Of a DNA stretch of 14,510 nucleotides, positions 1 through 7,439 are shown one piece after another (the first letter of the stretch is position 1; every line of letters starts with the position of its first letter). Position numbers and translations under genes: made by a program. The notes beneath the pieces were generated by a model. The model was not told where the DNA came from and did no database searches. It saw only the letters and a program-made list of their open reading frames with translations. This stretch comes from an uncultured Bacillota bacterium (GTDB taxonomy: Bacteria; Bacillota; Clostridia; Peptostreptococcales; Anaerovoracaceae). The DNA lies in the NCBI GenBank assembly GCA_946546075.1, contig CAMNNV010000015.1, forward strand, positions 1-14,510. Reading direction: 5' to 3'.

Positions 1-3000
1 CATCCTTTCCCTTCTTTACTTTGGAATAGGTGCCTTTGACGTAATACTCGCCGCCTCTTTGTTCTACATTGTCAGGCCTTGCTTTGAGCTGACCTCTAGG
101 AATATCCGCGCACACCCTTTGCATGATGTTGCGCCAGAATCTTGCGGACTGGCTGGATCCGGAACTCAACTCGATGTTGATGTCGTTGCCCTGCCAGAGT
201 GCACATGAGTACTGCGGTGTGAATCCTGTGAACCAGAGGTCGTAGGAATCCGTTGTCGTACCTGTTTTGCCGCCGACAGGCTGTCCGCCGAAGTTGGCTG
301 CGGTACCAAGACCGTGGGTGCAGACGGTGTGGAGGATGTCTGTCATGATCCAGGCGACGCCTTCATCATATACCTGCGTTTCCTTTGCCTGCTTCTCAAA
401 GAGAACTTCGTCGTTGGCATTTACGACCTTGGTGTATGAGATCGGCTCTTTGTAAACTCCGCCGTTAGGGAATACTGCATAGGCTGCAGTGATCTCGAGA
501 GGGGAGATACCGTTCGTCATACCACCCAGTGCGAGTGCAGCAGGGTTCAGGTCGTTTACGGAACCTTCTTCATCCAGTGATGTGATGCCGACTTTCTTTA
601 ACATCGATGCGGAGTAGTCTGCTCCGATCTGGAGGTAAGTCTTGACGGCATTTACGTTTACGGACTGTTCAACGGACTTTCTGAGGGACATCCTGCCTTT
701 GTAGCCGGAGTACCAGTTCTTAGGCCATGTCTTACCGCCGTAGGTCATGGCTTTATCGTTGATCTGGCTTCCAGCTGTTATGTAGTTGCCCCAGCTGCTG
801 CCGTCGGTATCGTCAAGATCCATGTCTTTGTCTGCTTCCGCATACTCATAACTCATCTGCAGTGCAGGTCCGTAGACACCGATCGGTTTGATGTTGGAAC
901 CAGGCTGTCTCGTGCTTGTAGCTCTGTTGAAGAGCTGTTTACCGACAGCTCCGCGTCCGCCCATCATTGCCTTGAGCTCACCGGTCTCATTCTCCATGAT
1001 GACGGTAGCTGCCTGCGGCTGTCTTACTTCCTGCTTCAGACTGTAGTTCTGTTTCTTTACTATGAGGTCATTACCGTCTTTCTTGAAGAAGTCAGGGTAG
1101 TCCTGGAAGAACTGACCGCTGATGACGCAGTTGCCTTTTTTGTCGGATGATTTGTACTGAGCAGGTATGGAGAGGGCACCGTTCTCGATGAAGTAGAAGT
1201 GGCCTTCTTTGATCCTGTACATGCTCTTGAATTCGATGCTGATGTCAGGGGTACCATTGACTTCCGTGTTGTAGAGAGCTAATCTCTTGCCGGCTTTGAT
1301 GGTGATGCCGCCGTCATCATTGCGTTTGAATTCACTTGACTTGAGCCGGAACTTGCCCTTACCGTTGAAATACTTGCTGTAGGAGTACAGCATGACGGAA
1401 CCGCGGTCATCGAGGATATCGCCGTTGGCATTCCTTCTGACGTATCCTACACCGGAATAGTTGCTGTCTTTGTCGAATTCCTCTTCAACGATATTCTGGA
1501 TCCTGGAGTTCATGGTCGTGTATATCTTGAGACCCTTCGTGTAGATCATCTCCTTGGCTTCTGCCAGAGTGATGCCGTACTCTGCCATGATATCGTCGAT
1601 CACTTCGTCGATGCAGTAATCTGTGAAGTAGGAACTTTCATCTGCATCAGATGCTGCGCCGATCTTGATCTTCTTCTTAAGGCTCTTCTTGAGGGCTTTA
1701 TCTCTCTGCTCATTGGTGATGTAGCCCAGCTCAGCCATCTTGTTGAGTGTGAAATTACGTCTGTCTTCGCTGAGATCTCCATTGTAGAGGTATGTTGTCA
1801 TCCTGTTTGTGGAGATGACAGGAAGGCTGGATGTGTTCGTACCGTTATATATTGTCCTTACTAATGCATAGGAGTCAGGGGACTTCGGAAGAGCTGCCAG
1901 TGCAGCGCATTCCAGAAGATCCAGTTCATCTGCATCCTTTGAGAAGTAGGACTGGGCAGCTGCCTGTACGCCGTAGGAGTTGAATCCCATGTAGATGCTG
2001 TTGAGGTATGCTTCCATGATCTGCTTCTTCGTCAGATCCTTCTCCAGTACGATGGTGATGTACATCTCCTGGAGTTTACGTCCCATGCTTCGCTTACTCT
2101 TGATATCGGAAAGATATACGTTTCTGGCAAGCTGCTGTGTAACGGTTGAAGTACCGCTGATCTGTCCGCCTCCAAAGACGCTGTCCTTGATGGCTCCGAT
2201 CATACGTGTGAAGTTGAAACCGTGGTGTTTCCAGAATTTCTGGTCTTCTACGGCAACGACAGCGTTGATCATATTCTCAGGCATCTGATCGTAATCGAGG
2301 ATGGTTCGGTTGCCTTGCTCATAGTAGAGACTCTCGATCTCGTTGCCCTTATCGTCATAAAGCGTGGAACGTTCCTGCAGCTGGTCGTAGATGTTATCCG
2401 TATCGATCGTAGGAGCCGTGATGAATACGACACCCACGTAGATACCGACTGCCATGATCAATGCAAGACCTGCTGTGATGATGAACTTGAGAAGGACTTT
2501 CCAGTTAGCCTGAGGTTTTCGCGGCTTGATCCCTTTTCTCGTGGTCCTGCCGCGCTTGCTGAGCATAGCAGGGGCTGCCTTCTTCGAGGATGATTTCGAT
2601 GATTTCGCAGAAGTCTTAGGTGAAGCCGCCTTCGCTTCTGCTTTTGGTGTGCTCTTCGGGACAGCCTTTGCCGCAGCTGCTGGCTTCGCTGCAGCTTTGG
2701 AATTGCCGGCCTTGGCATCACTCTTCACGGGTGCAGCCTTCTTGACTGGTGCAGCGTCACTTGCGTCCTGCTTATGTCTGCGGGCGTATTCTCTGGCGCC
2801 TTCCTGATTGTTGGCAATGGCTCTTCTCTGCGCTTTGGCAGCTCTGCGATCTTCTTCTGTACGATAAGAAGTCTGCCTGCGAGGGGCAGGGCTCTTACGA
2901 TCAGATCCTGCTGAAGCCCTTCTGGCAGCACTCCTTCCGTGGATAGTAGCATTTCGCCTTTCTGCCTGCTGTCTGTTCGTTGTAGACGGCTGTTCGAACT

Positions 3001-3061
3001 GGGCGAAAAAGTCATCTATATTGTCATTGCTGTTATTTCTCGGTGTGTTCTTATCAGACAA
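1..3061 (-). CDS. Class A penicillin-binding protein (PBP1A-type), C-terminus beyond left edge
   Basis: Bifunctional peptidoglycan synthase: a glycosyltransferase that polymerises lipid II and a transpeptidase that cross-links stem peptides outside the membrane. The minus-strand frame is open for 1020 residues from a TTG start to the window edge. TTG is chosen because a perfect AGGAGG (3070-3075) lies 8 nt upstream and no ATG occurs early in frame. Residues 1-186 are a cytoplasmic tail rich in Ala, Lys, Arg and Ser. One membrane segment follows at about 187-215. The glycosyltransferase domain (about 240-430) has the motif EDQKFWKHHGF with catalytic Glu272. The transpeptidase domain has S722-N-I-K725, S800-V-N802 and K932-T-G-T935, so all three active-site motifs are intact. 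The roughly 450-residue gap between Glu272 and Ser722 is larger than in compact PBPs and probably contains an OB-like insert. The product is certain at family level; the choice among ponA/pbpF/mrcA names is not. Confidence 0.95.
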   Translation of the reverse strand, partial: MSDKNTPRNNSNDNIDDFFAQFEQPSTTNRQQAERRNATIHGRSAARRASAGSDRKSPAPRRQTSYRTEEDRRAAKAQRRAIANNQEGAREYARRHKQDASDAAPVKKAAPVKSDAKAGNSKAAAKPAAAAKAVPKSTPKAEAKAASPKTSAKSSKSSSKKAAPAMLSKRGRTTRKGIKPRKPQANWKVLLKFIITAGLALIMAVGIYVGVVFITAPTIDTDNIYDQLQERSTLYDDKGNEIESLYYEQGNRTILDYDQMPENMINAVVAVEDQKFWKHHGFNFTRMIGAIKDSVFGGGQISGTSTVTQQLARNVYLSDIKSKRSMGRKLQEMYITIVLEKDLTKKQIMEAYLNSIYMGFNSYGVQAAAQSYFSKDADELDLLECAALAALPKSPDSYALVRTIYNGTNTSSLPVISTNRMTTYLYNGDLSEDRRNFTLNKMAELGYITNEQRDKALKKSLKKKIKIGAASDADESSYFTDYCIDEVIDDIMAEYGITLAEAKEMIYTKGLKIYTTMNSRIQNIVEEEFDKDSNYSGVGYVRRNANGDILDDRGSVMLYSYSKYFNGKGKFRLKSSEFKRNDDGGITIKAGKRLALYNTEVNGTPDISIEFKSMYRIKEGHFYFIENGALSIPAQYKSSDKKGNCVISGQFFQDYPDFFKKDGNDLIVKKQNYSLKQEVRQPQAATVIMENETGELKAMMGGRGAVGKQLFNRATSTRQPGSNIKPIGVYGPALQMSYEYAEADKDMDLDDTDGSSWGNYITAGSQINDKAMTYGGKTWPKNWYSGYKGRMSLRKSVEQSVNVNAVKTYLQIGADYSASMLKKVGITSLDEEGSVNDLNPAALALGGMTNGISPLEITAAYAVFPNGGVYKEPISYTKVVNANDEVLFEKQAKETQVYDEGVAWIMTDILHTVCTHGLGTAANFGGQPVGGKTGTTTDSYDLWFTGFTPQYSCALWQGNDINIELSSGSSQSARFWRNIMQRVCADIPRGQLKARPDNVEQRGGEYYVKGTYSKVKKGKD

Positions 3062-3069
3062 AATTATAA

Positions 3070-3075
3070 CCTCCT
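3070..3075 (-). promoter_or_regulatory. Ribosome binding site deciding the TTG start of the PBP gene
   Basis: On the minus strand AGGAGG ends 8 nt before TTG at 3061. This full-consensus site is the main reason for accepting a TTG start. The next in-frame ATG lies far inside the gene, after most of the basic tail. Confidence 0.85.
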
Positions 3076-3094
3076 GTGCATAATATACCGATTC

Positions 3095-3122
3095 ATTATA
3101 TCATATGTAGTCTCGAAAACAA
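3095..3122 (-). promoter_or_regulatory. Predicted sigma-A promoter of the PBP gene
   Basis: On the minus strand the -35 TTGTTT (3117-3122) is separated by 16 bp from a perfect -10 TATAAT (3095-3100). The -10 is preceded by TGa, giving an extended -10. Transcription would begin near 3088, leaving a leader of about 27 nt before the TTG start. Confidence 0.65.
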
Positions 3123-3153
3123 ATCAAAATATACAATATATAGAGGATTCGCA

Positions 3154-3182
3154 TTGACCGGCACCATAACATGGAATATAAT
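3154..3182 (+). promoter_or_regulatory. Predicted strong sigma-A promoter of comEC
   Basis: TTGACC (3154-3159), a 17-bp spacer and TATAAT (3177-3182) match the housekeeping consensus at 11 of 12 positions. The predicted start of transcription, near 3189, is about 30 nt before the comEC ATG. It lies back to back with the PBP promoter, so the roughly 155-bp gap is a divergent control region. Confidence 0.75.
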
Positions 3183-3217
3183 GGTAATGAGCAGTCCTTG
3201 TCGCGAAGGGTGCAGTT

Positions 3218-5548
3218 ATGATGCGCAGACCTTTGCTATATGGGGCTGTTTTTGTATTGCTGGCAGTATTGATATGGGATATGTACGGCAGGGTGGTGCT
3301 CCTGCTGGCTCTTTTGGTGCTGTCATTCATATACTGCAGGACGGAGGAAGCACCCTTCCGCAAGCATACGGTCCTGTGCCTGCTGTTCTTTGCCGCAGGT
3401 GCAGCCAGCTGTATGATCTGCGATATGGGCGATCATGGGGACGCAGCGCAGTTACAGAAAGCCGATATGATAGAAGGGGAGGTCCTCTCTGTCAGGATAA
3501 AAGAAATGGATGGGCGCACCAGCGCTAAGATCACCGTAGATACGGGAGAAAACAGGATCCTTCTTACGACATTCGATACGGAGATCCCGATCCCGGGGGA
3601 CAGGATCTCGTTTGCAGGGGAAGTGACGGCTCCCGAGGGAAGAAGAAATCCGGGGTGCTTCGATTACCGGCGCTATCTCGCATCAAAAAAGGTGACGGGT
3701 GTGGTGACGACGCAGGCTGTCACGATCAAAGAGAACGGGACAGGACTAAGGAGCAGGCTCTATCTTATCAAACGCGGGTTTATCCAAAAGCTGCGGGAGA
3801 AAACGGATGACCAGACGGCTTCCATGACAGCGGGGATCCTCTTCGGCGAAAAAGACGGCATCGAGGAAGATGTGCTCACCGAGTTTCAGAAGAACGGTAC
3901 GGCTCATCTTCTTGCGGTGAGCGGCCTGCATGTGGGCTTCCTATACGCCTTTTTTGATCATCTGTGGCCCTGGAGGAGGGGAAGGATCCATTTTATCACG
4001 GTATCAGGACTTCTCTGGTGCTACTGCATCATGGCAGACATGTCGCCGTCCGTCGTGAGAGCATCCGCCATGGTAGTGATGCACAGTTTCTGCAGCATGA
4101 CGAACCGAAGATATGATCTGGGATCATCGGGATGTGCGATAATCATAATATATATTATGTCAAACCCATTGAGTATATATGATCCGTCCCTTCAGATGTC
4201 CTTTATCGCCGTGATGGCCATGAGCCTTGTGGCTCCTTACATCAAAAGGTTCCACGATGGCGTGTTTACCGGAAGTCTGGCGGTCCAGGCTGGCCTTCTT
4301 CCGTACATCGCATACACCTTCAACTGCATCCCTTTGGCGGCATTTCTCATCAATATCCCTCTGATCACACTCACAGGCATCATCGTGCCGCTTGGGGTAT
4401 GCTGCCTTGTCATGGATTCCCTTTCGGAAGGGATCCCGGCAGCCCATGAACTGCTCTCTGCCCTGATCGCCATACTCGTCAAAGGTAATTCCCTGACGTG
4501 CATCGACGGCAGGACTACGTTCCTGTGCAGAAGTCCTTCACCCTTTTTAATCGCCGCCTTCTATCTATCGCTTCTGGTGATCTTTTCGGAGAACGGCAGG
4601 GTGCTCATGGCAAGATACGGACATCGATTCCTGGTGCTCAGTATCACTGCTGTTTTCTGCTGCTCCTGTATTTATGCGGCCTCCATGAAAACGGGATTTG
4701 AGAAGGCGGATCTTGTCTTTGTGGATGTAGGCCAGGGGGATTGTATGCACATGAAGATCGACGACAGCGCGCGGCTGCTCTTTCGTGATGATGTTTACCA
4801 CGTGCTGATCGACGGCGGAGGAAGAGAAAACTACAGCGTGGGTGAAAAGACCCTCAAGCCCTATCTTTTGAAGAACGGGACGAAAAAGATCGATCTCGCT
4901 CTCGTGACGCACCTTCATACCGATCACTACGATGGCATCAGGACCCTTTGCAGGATGGGGATGGTCCGCAAACTTTGCGTCTATGAGGGGTACAAAGTGC
5001 GGGAGAAGCAGATCCTGGCGGAGTGCGCTCTCAAACGAGAGGATATCGTATACGTGACGGCGGGCGATGTGATCGATCTCGGAGATGCGAAGTTCGAATT
5101 TCTGGCACCGCCGGAGCGAAGCAATGCGGAGTATGCGAGGCTCGATGAGGATGAAGAGGATGAGAATAATAAGAGTCTTCTGATCAGAGCCAGTTATCAC
5201 GGTGTGAGCGTGATGATGACGGGGGATATCGGGATGGAAGGAGAGGAGCAGGCCATGAAGCAGCGCGGAAAACAGGCGGATTTTCGCTGCGATATACTTA
5301 AAGTAGGGCATCATGGGAGCAAGTACAGTACCGGTGACGGATTCCTCGATGCGGTCTGTCCGGAGGCCGCCGTGATCCAGGTAGGGAGAAACAATTACGG
5401 GCATCCGACGCCGGAGACGCTGGAGAAGCTCGCAGAGCGCAGCATACCTGTTTTTCGCAATGACCTTCAGGGGGCTGTTGGCGTGGTGATAAAAGGAGAG
5501 AGCATCGGGAGGATGATCACGTCTTCAAAAAAGTATCCGATACAATGA
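3218..5548 (+). CDS. comEC: ComEC/Rec2 family DNA internalisation channel
   Basis: Inner-membrane channel that brings single-stranded DNA into the cell during natural transformation. The 776-residue length fits full ComEC. In order it has two or three N-terminal hydrophobic segments, a soluble DUF4131-type region (about 70-175), and the polytopic Competence domain (about 200-480) with the family motif LLAVSGLHVG at 231-240. A metallo-beta-lactamase-like domain (about 498-760) completes it. That last domain shows VDVGQGD (502-508), the metal motif HLHTDH (565-570), GD (669-670), HHGS (698-701) and a downstream GHP (728-730), so its predicted metal ligands are present. An acidic run of Asp/Glu sits near 643-650. 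GAAGGG (3205-3210) lies 7 nt before the first ATG; a second ATG follows immediately. It is followed by holA, the usual Firmicutes order. No other competence genes are in view, so active transformation cannot be inferred. Confidence 0.95.
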   Translation: MMRRPLLYGAVFVLLAVLIWDMYGRVVLLLALLVLSFIYCRTEEAPFRKHTVLCLLFFAAGAASCMICDMGDHGDAAQLQKADMIEGEVLSVRIKEMDGRTSAKITVDTGENRILLTTFDTEIPIPGDRISFAGEVTAPEGRRNPGCFDYRRYLASKKVTGVVTTQAVTIKENGTGLRSRLYLIKRGFIQKLREKTDDQTASMTAGILFGEKDGIEEDVLTEFQKNGTAHLLAVSGLHVGFLYAFFDHLWPWRRGRIHFITVSGLLWCYCIMADMSPSVVRASAMVVMHSFCSMTNRRYDLGSSGCAIIIIYIMSNPLSIYDPSLQMSFIAVMAMSLVAPYIKRFHDGVFTGSLAVQAGLLPYIAYTFNCIPLAAFLINIPLITLTGIIVPLGVCCLVMDSLSEGIPAAHELLSALIAILVKGNSLTCIDGRTTFLCRSPSPFLIAAFYLSLLVIFSENGRVLMARYGHRFLVLSITAVFCCSCIYAASMKTGFEKADLVFVDVGQGDCMHMKIDDSARLLFRDDVYHVLIDGGGRENYSVGEKTLKPYLLKNGTKKIDLALVTHLHTDHYDGIRTLCRMGMVRKLCVYEGYKVREKQILAECALKREDIVYVTAGDVIDLGDAKFEFLAPPERSNAEYARLDEDEEDENNKSLLIRASYHGVSVMMTGDIGMEGEEQAMKQRGKQADFRCDILKVGHHGSKYSTGDGFLDAVCPEAAVIQVGRNNYGHPTPETLEKLAERSIPVFRNDLQGAVGVVIKGESIGRMITSSKKYPIQ

Positions 5549-5556
5549 GCTCCGCA

Positions 5557-5565
5557 TGTTATAAT
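5557..5565 (+). promoter_or_regulatory. Possible extended -10 promoter for holA
   Basis: TGtTATAAT lies in the 55-bp gap between comEC and holA. No convincing -35 is seen 16-18 bp upstream, so it would depend on the extended -10. It could give holA expression independent of comEC. The 11-mer CATGTTATAAT recurs at the promoter at 12827-12837. Confidence 0.45.
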
Positions 5566-5603
5566 GTGATTTAGGACAATAAAGCAATAGAGTGGGGAAG
5601 ACA

Positions 5604-6698
5604 ATGCCATATTATAAAAACAACGAGATACACGCATTCCGAAAAATAGAACAGGATCTGAAGGGAAGAGGCTTTCCAAGGGTGGTGCTCCTTTGCGGGC
5701 CTGAGAGATTCCTCGTGGATTTCTATGCCTCGAAGCTCGGCAGGATGTTCACCGAGGAGAGCACCAGGATGCTGGATCTCGTGACTTTGCAGGGGGATTC
5801 TCTGAGCCTGCAGGCCATCATAGAAGCCAGCGAAACGGTGAGCATGCTTTCTCCGCGCAAAGTCGTGCTGGTGCCTGATTTTCCGCCGGCGGAAGGCAAG
5901 AAGCTCAAAGGGTTCTCGGAGAATGACATCAAATCCCTCATCGAGTATATCAAAGACGAAAAGAATGGTGTTCCCGAAAGCACTCTGCTGATATTTACCG
6001 CAGGGGAAGGTGAGGGAGGCAAGAAGGTGCCGGCTCTCCGAAAGGCCATCTCTGACAGTAAGTTCGGCCACGTATATGATTTTCAGCCGCTGGATGACAG
6101 TCTGCTTCGCGGCTTCATTGACAAGAGACTGAGAAACTCGGGGAAGAAATATCATCCTGCCATCGTCAGCAGGATCATCGCCCAGTGCGGATACGGGAAC
6201 AAATATATCGAATACACCCTGTATAATCTGGATAACGACATCAGGAAGCTGACGGCTCTTGCAGCAGAGGAGATCACAGAGGCTGATGTTGCTGCAGCCA
6301 TAAGTCCGAACCCCGAGAACAATATTTTTCAGCTACTGGACAATGTGGCCGGCAACAGGAAAGGGGCTGCGATCCTCATGCTCCATAATCTTCTGGAGAA
6401 CAAGACAGAGCCTTTCCGGATACAGGCCATGATCGTCAGCCAGCTGGAGCTGATCCTCATGGTAAAAGAGATGTCAGAGCACGGAAGCTCGCTGAAGACG
6501 ATGGGGGATGTGATCAAGGACATCGAGCATCGCAGGCCGGCTGACTTCAGGATCAAAAAGGCTTTGGGATTTGCCAGAAACGTTTCTTATGATACGTTGC
6601 GGCACATGCTTACGGGTGCTTACGAAATAGACCGAAATATAAAAAAAGGCGTTTTTGACCCTAAATTAGCCCTTGAGTATTACATTTCGAATAATTAG
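5604..6698 (+). CDS. holA: DNA polymerase III, delta subunit
   Basis: Subunit of the replicative clamp-loader complex that opens the beta sliding clamp. ATG at 5604 is preferred, giving 364 residues. A purine-rich GGGGAAG (5594-5600) lies just upstream, whereas the in-frame GTG at 5592 has no good ribosome binding site at correct spacing. The protein shows the degenerate P-loop-like start of the AAA+ domain (LLCGPERFL at 29-37), the linker region DIRKLTALA (212-220), and the delta C-terminal segment starting NNIFQLLDNVAG (239-250). It closes with the family-typical GVFDPKLALEYYI. Length is close to the 330-370 usual for delta. In many Firmicutes rpsT follows holA; here a redox operon follows instead. 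Confidence 0.93.
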   Translation: MPYYKNNEIHAFRKIEQDLKGRGFPRVVLLCGPERFLVDFYASKLGRMFTEESTRMLDLVTLQGDSLSLQAIIEASETVSMLSPRKVVLVPDFPPAEGKKLKGFSENDIKSLIEYIKDEKNGVPESTLLIFTAGEGEGGKKVPALRKAISDSKFGHVYDFQPLDDSLLRGFIDKRLRNSGKKYHPAIVSRIIAQCGYGNKYIEYTLYNLDNDIRKLTALAAEEITEADVAAAISPNPENNIFQLLDNVAGNRKGAAILMLHNLLENKTEPFRIQAMIVSQLELILMVKEMSEHGSSLKTMGDVIKDIEHRRPADFRIKKALGFARNVSYDTLRHMLTGAYEIDRNIKKGVFDPKLALEYYISNN

Positions 6699-6699
6699 T

Positions 6700-6717
6700 T
6701 TGGTATTTAATTAACAA
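6700..6717 (+). promoter_or_regulatory. Rex-like operator sequence (tentative)
   Basis: TTGGTAT-TTAA-TTAACAA matches the Rex consensus TTGTTAA-n4-TTAACAA at 12 of 14 specified positions, the right arm perfectly. Rex is the NADH/NAD+ sensing repressor of Gram-positive anaerobes, so a site before an NADH-linked redox operon makes sense. It begins two bases after the holA stop and lies about 100 bp upstream of the best promoter. A weak promoter (TTGGTA, 17 bp, TAATAC) would overlap it. In AT-rich sequence a chance match is possible. Confidence 0.3.
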
Positions 6718-6756
6718 ATGAATAATACTCAGGAAGTTAAAAATTTCGTCAACGCA

Positions 6757-6781
6757 GTTTAAATTTAATATAAATTTAAAC
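6757..6781. repeat. Perfect 25-bp AT-rich palindrome (11-bp arms, 3-bp centre)
   Basis: The arms GTTTAAATTTA and TAAATTTAAAC are exact reverse complements around ATA. It is almost pure A/T and has no clean U-run after it, which argues against an intrinsic terminator for holA. It sits about 40 bp upstream of the -35 of the redox operon, a position suited to a dimeric regulator or an UP-like element. Confidence 0.55.
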
Positions 6782-6815
6782 TTAACATAACTTTAATTTT
6801 TAATAAGGCTTTATT

Positions 6816-6839
6816 TGTGTTGCAAGTGTTTGCAACACA
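6816..6839. promoter_or_regulatory. Inverted repeat overlapping the redox-operon promoter, probable operator
   Basis: Perfect 10-bp arms TGTGTTGCAA and TTGCAACACA flank a 4-bp spacer GTGT. The left arm contains the -35 hexamer and the right arm fills the promoter spacer, so a bound protein would compete with RNA polymerase. The arm does not fit Rex (TTGTTAA) or FNR (TTGAT-n4-ATCAA). The cognate regulator is unknown. Confidence 0.6.
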
Positions 6840-6848
6840 TGTTATTAT
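6820..6848 (+). promoter_or_regulatory. Predicted sigma-A promoter of the redox operon
   Basis: TTGCAA (6820-6825), a 17-bp spacer and TATTAT (6843-6848) with an upstream TGt form a good promoter. Transcription would start near 6855, leaving a leader of about 50 nt with AGGAGG at 6892-6897, 8 nt before the first ATG. No riboswitch-like structure is evident in the leader. Confidence 0.65.
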
Positions 6849-6905
6849 TTTAACTAATAATAAGAGGGACCAATTTGCATTTATATGAGGTAGGAGGAAA
6901 TAATA

Positions 6906-7439
6906 ATGAGTGACGTTAGTTGCAACTGCAACTGTGAAGCGAACAGAGCAGCACAGTTCGCTGATCTTGCACCGGTACTGGAAGAATACGCACAGAAACC
7001 GGGCAGCCTGATCACCATCCTTCAGAAGACACAGGACATCTATGGATATCTTTCTATAGACGCCATCAATTACATTTCTGAAGTGACAGGTATCATGCCG
7101 GCGAAGATCTATGGTGTTGCTACATTCTATGCACAGTTCAGACTGCAGCCTGTTGGCAAGAATCTGATCATGCTCTGTCAGGGAACAGCATGCCATGTCA
7201 ATGGCTCGCAGCTTATCGAAGAAGCTATCACAGAACATCTCGGTATCGAAGACGGACAGACTACGGAGGACGGAGTTTTCACCCTCAATAACGTAGCATG
7301 CCTGGGATGTTGTTCTCTTGCACCGGTAATGATGGTAAAGAATGCTGAAGGAGATGAGACTTACGGCAACCTTACCAAGACAAAGGTGAAGGAGATCCTT
7401 GACGAGATCAGCGCTAGAACAGAGGAGGTGGCAGGATGA
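6906..7439 (+). CDS. NuoE/HydC-like [2Fe-2S] subunit of a bifurcating-type redox complex
   Basis: Small electron-transfer subunit with a thioredoxin-like [2Fe-2S] fold, homologous to NuoE of complex I and HydC of electron-bifurcating hydrogenases. It has 177 residues, slightly longer than many NuoE/HydC proteins. The cluster ligands are C91-x4-C96 and C132-x3-C136, followed by LAP as is usual. The helical N-terminal half contains the family segment GIMPAKIYGVATFYAQF (62-78). An unusual CNCNC run lies at residues 6-10, upstream of the conserved fold. The gene overlaps the next by ATGA, and its 3' end holds the AGGAGG of that gene, so the two are translationally coupled. In HydABC this subunit pairs with HydB in the cytoplasm. 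Confidence 0.92.
   Translation: MSDVSCNCNCEANRAAQFADLAPVLEEYAQKPGSLITILQKTQDIYGYLSIDAINYISEVTGIMPAKIYGVATFYAQFRLQPVGKNLIMLCQGTACHVNGSQLIEEAITEHLGIEDGQTTEDGVFTLNNVACLGCCSLAPVMMVKNAEGDETYGNLTKTKVKEILDEISARTEEVAG

Noticed and set aside
2222..2593. Plus-strand open frames within 1995-3015
   Set aside because: They are opposite the PBP gene, whose motifs are intact; their composition is that of reverse-complemented coding sequence.
4565..5404. 279-codon open frame on the minus strand
   Set aside because: It lies entirely antisense to the well-supported metallo-beta-lactamase-like region of comEC, has no recognisable motif, and looks like a chance open frame.
5592..5603. GTG start for holA at 5592
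   Set aside because: Its only upstream purine stretch (AGGA near 5572) is too far away, while ATG at 5604 has GGGGAAG close by.
5571..6155. 194-codon open frame on the minus strand
   Set aside because: Antisense to holA and its upstream gap, with no family signature.
6757..6781. Intrinsic terminator for holA
   Set aside because: The stem is almost all A/T and no clear T-run follows directly.
6816..6839. Rex or FNR operator
   Set aside because: The arms TGTTGCAA do not match TTGTTAA (Rex) or TTGAT (FNR); I therefore left the regulator unassigned.
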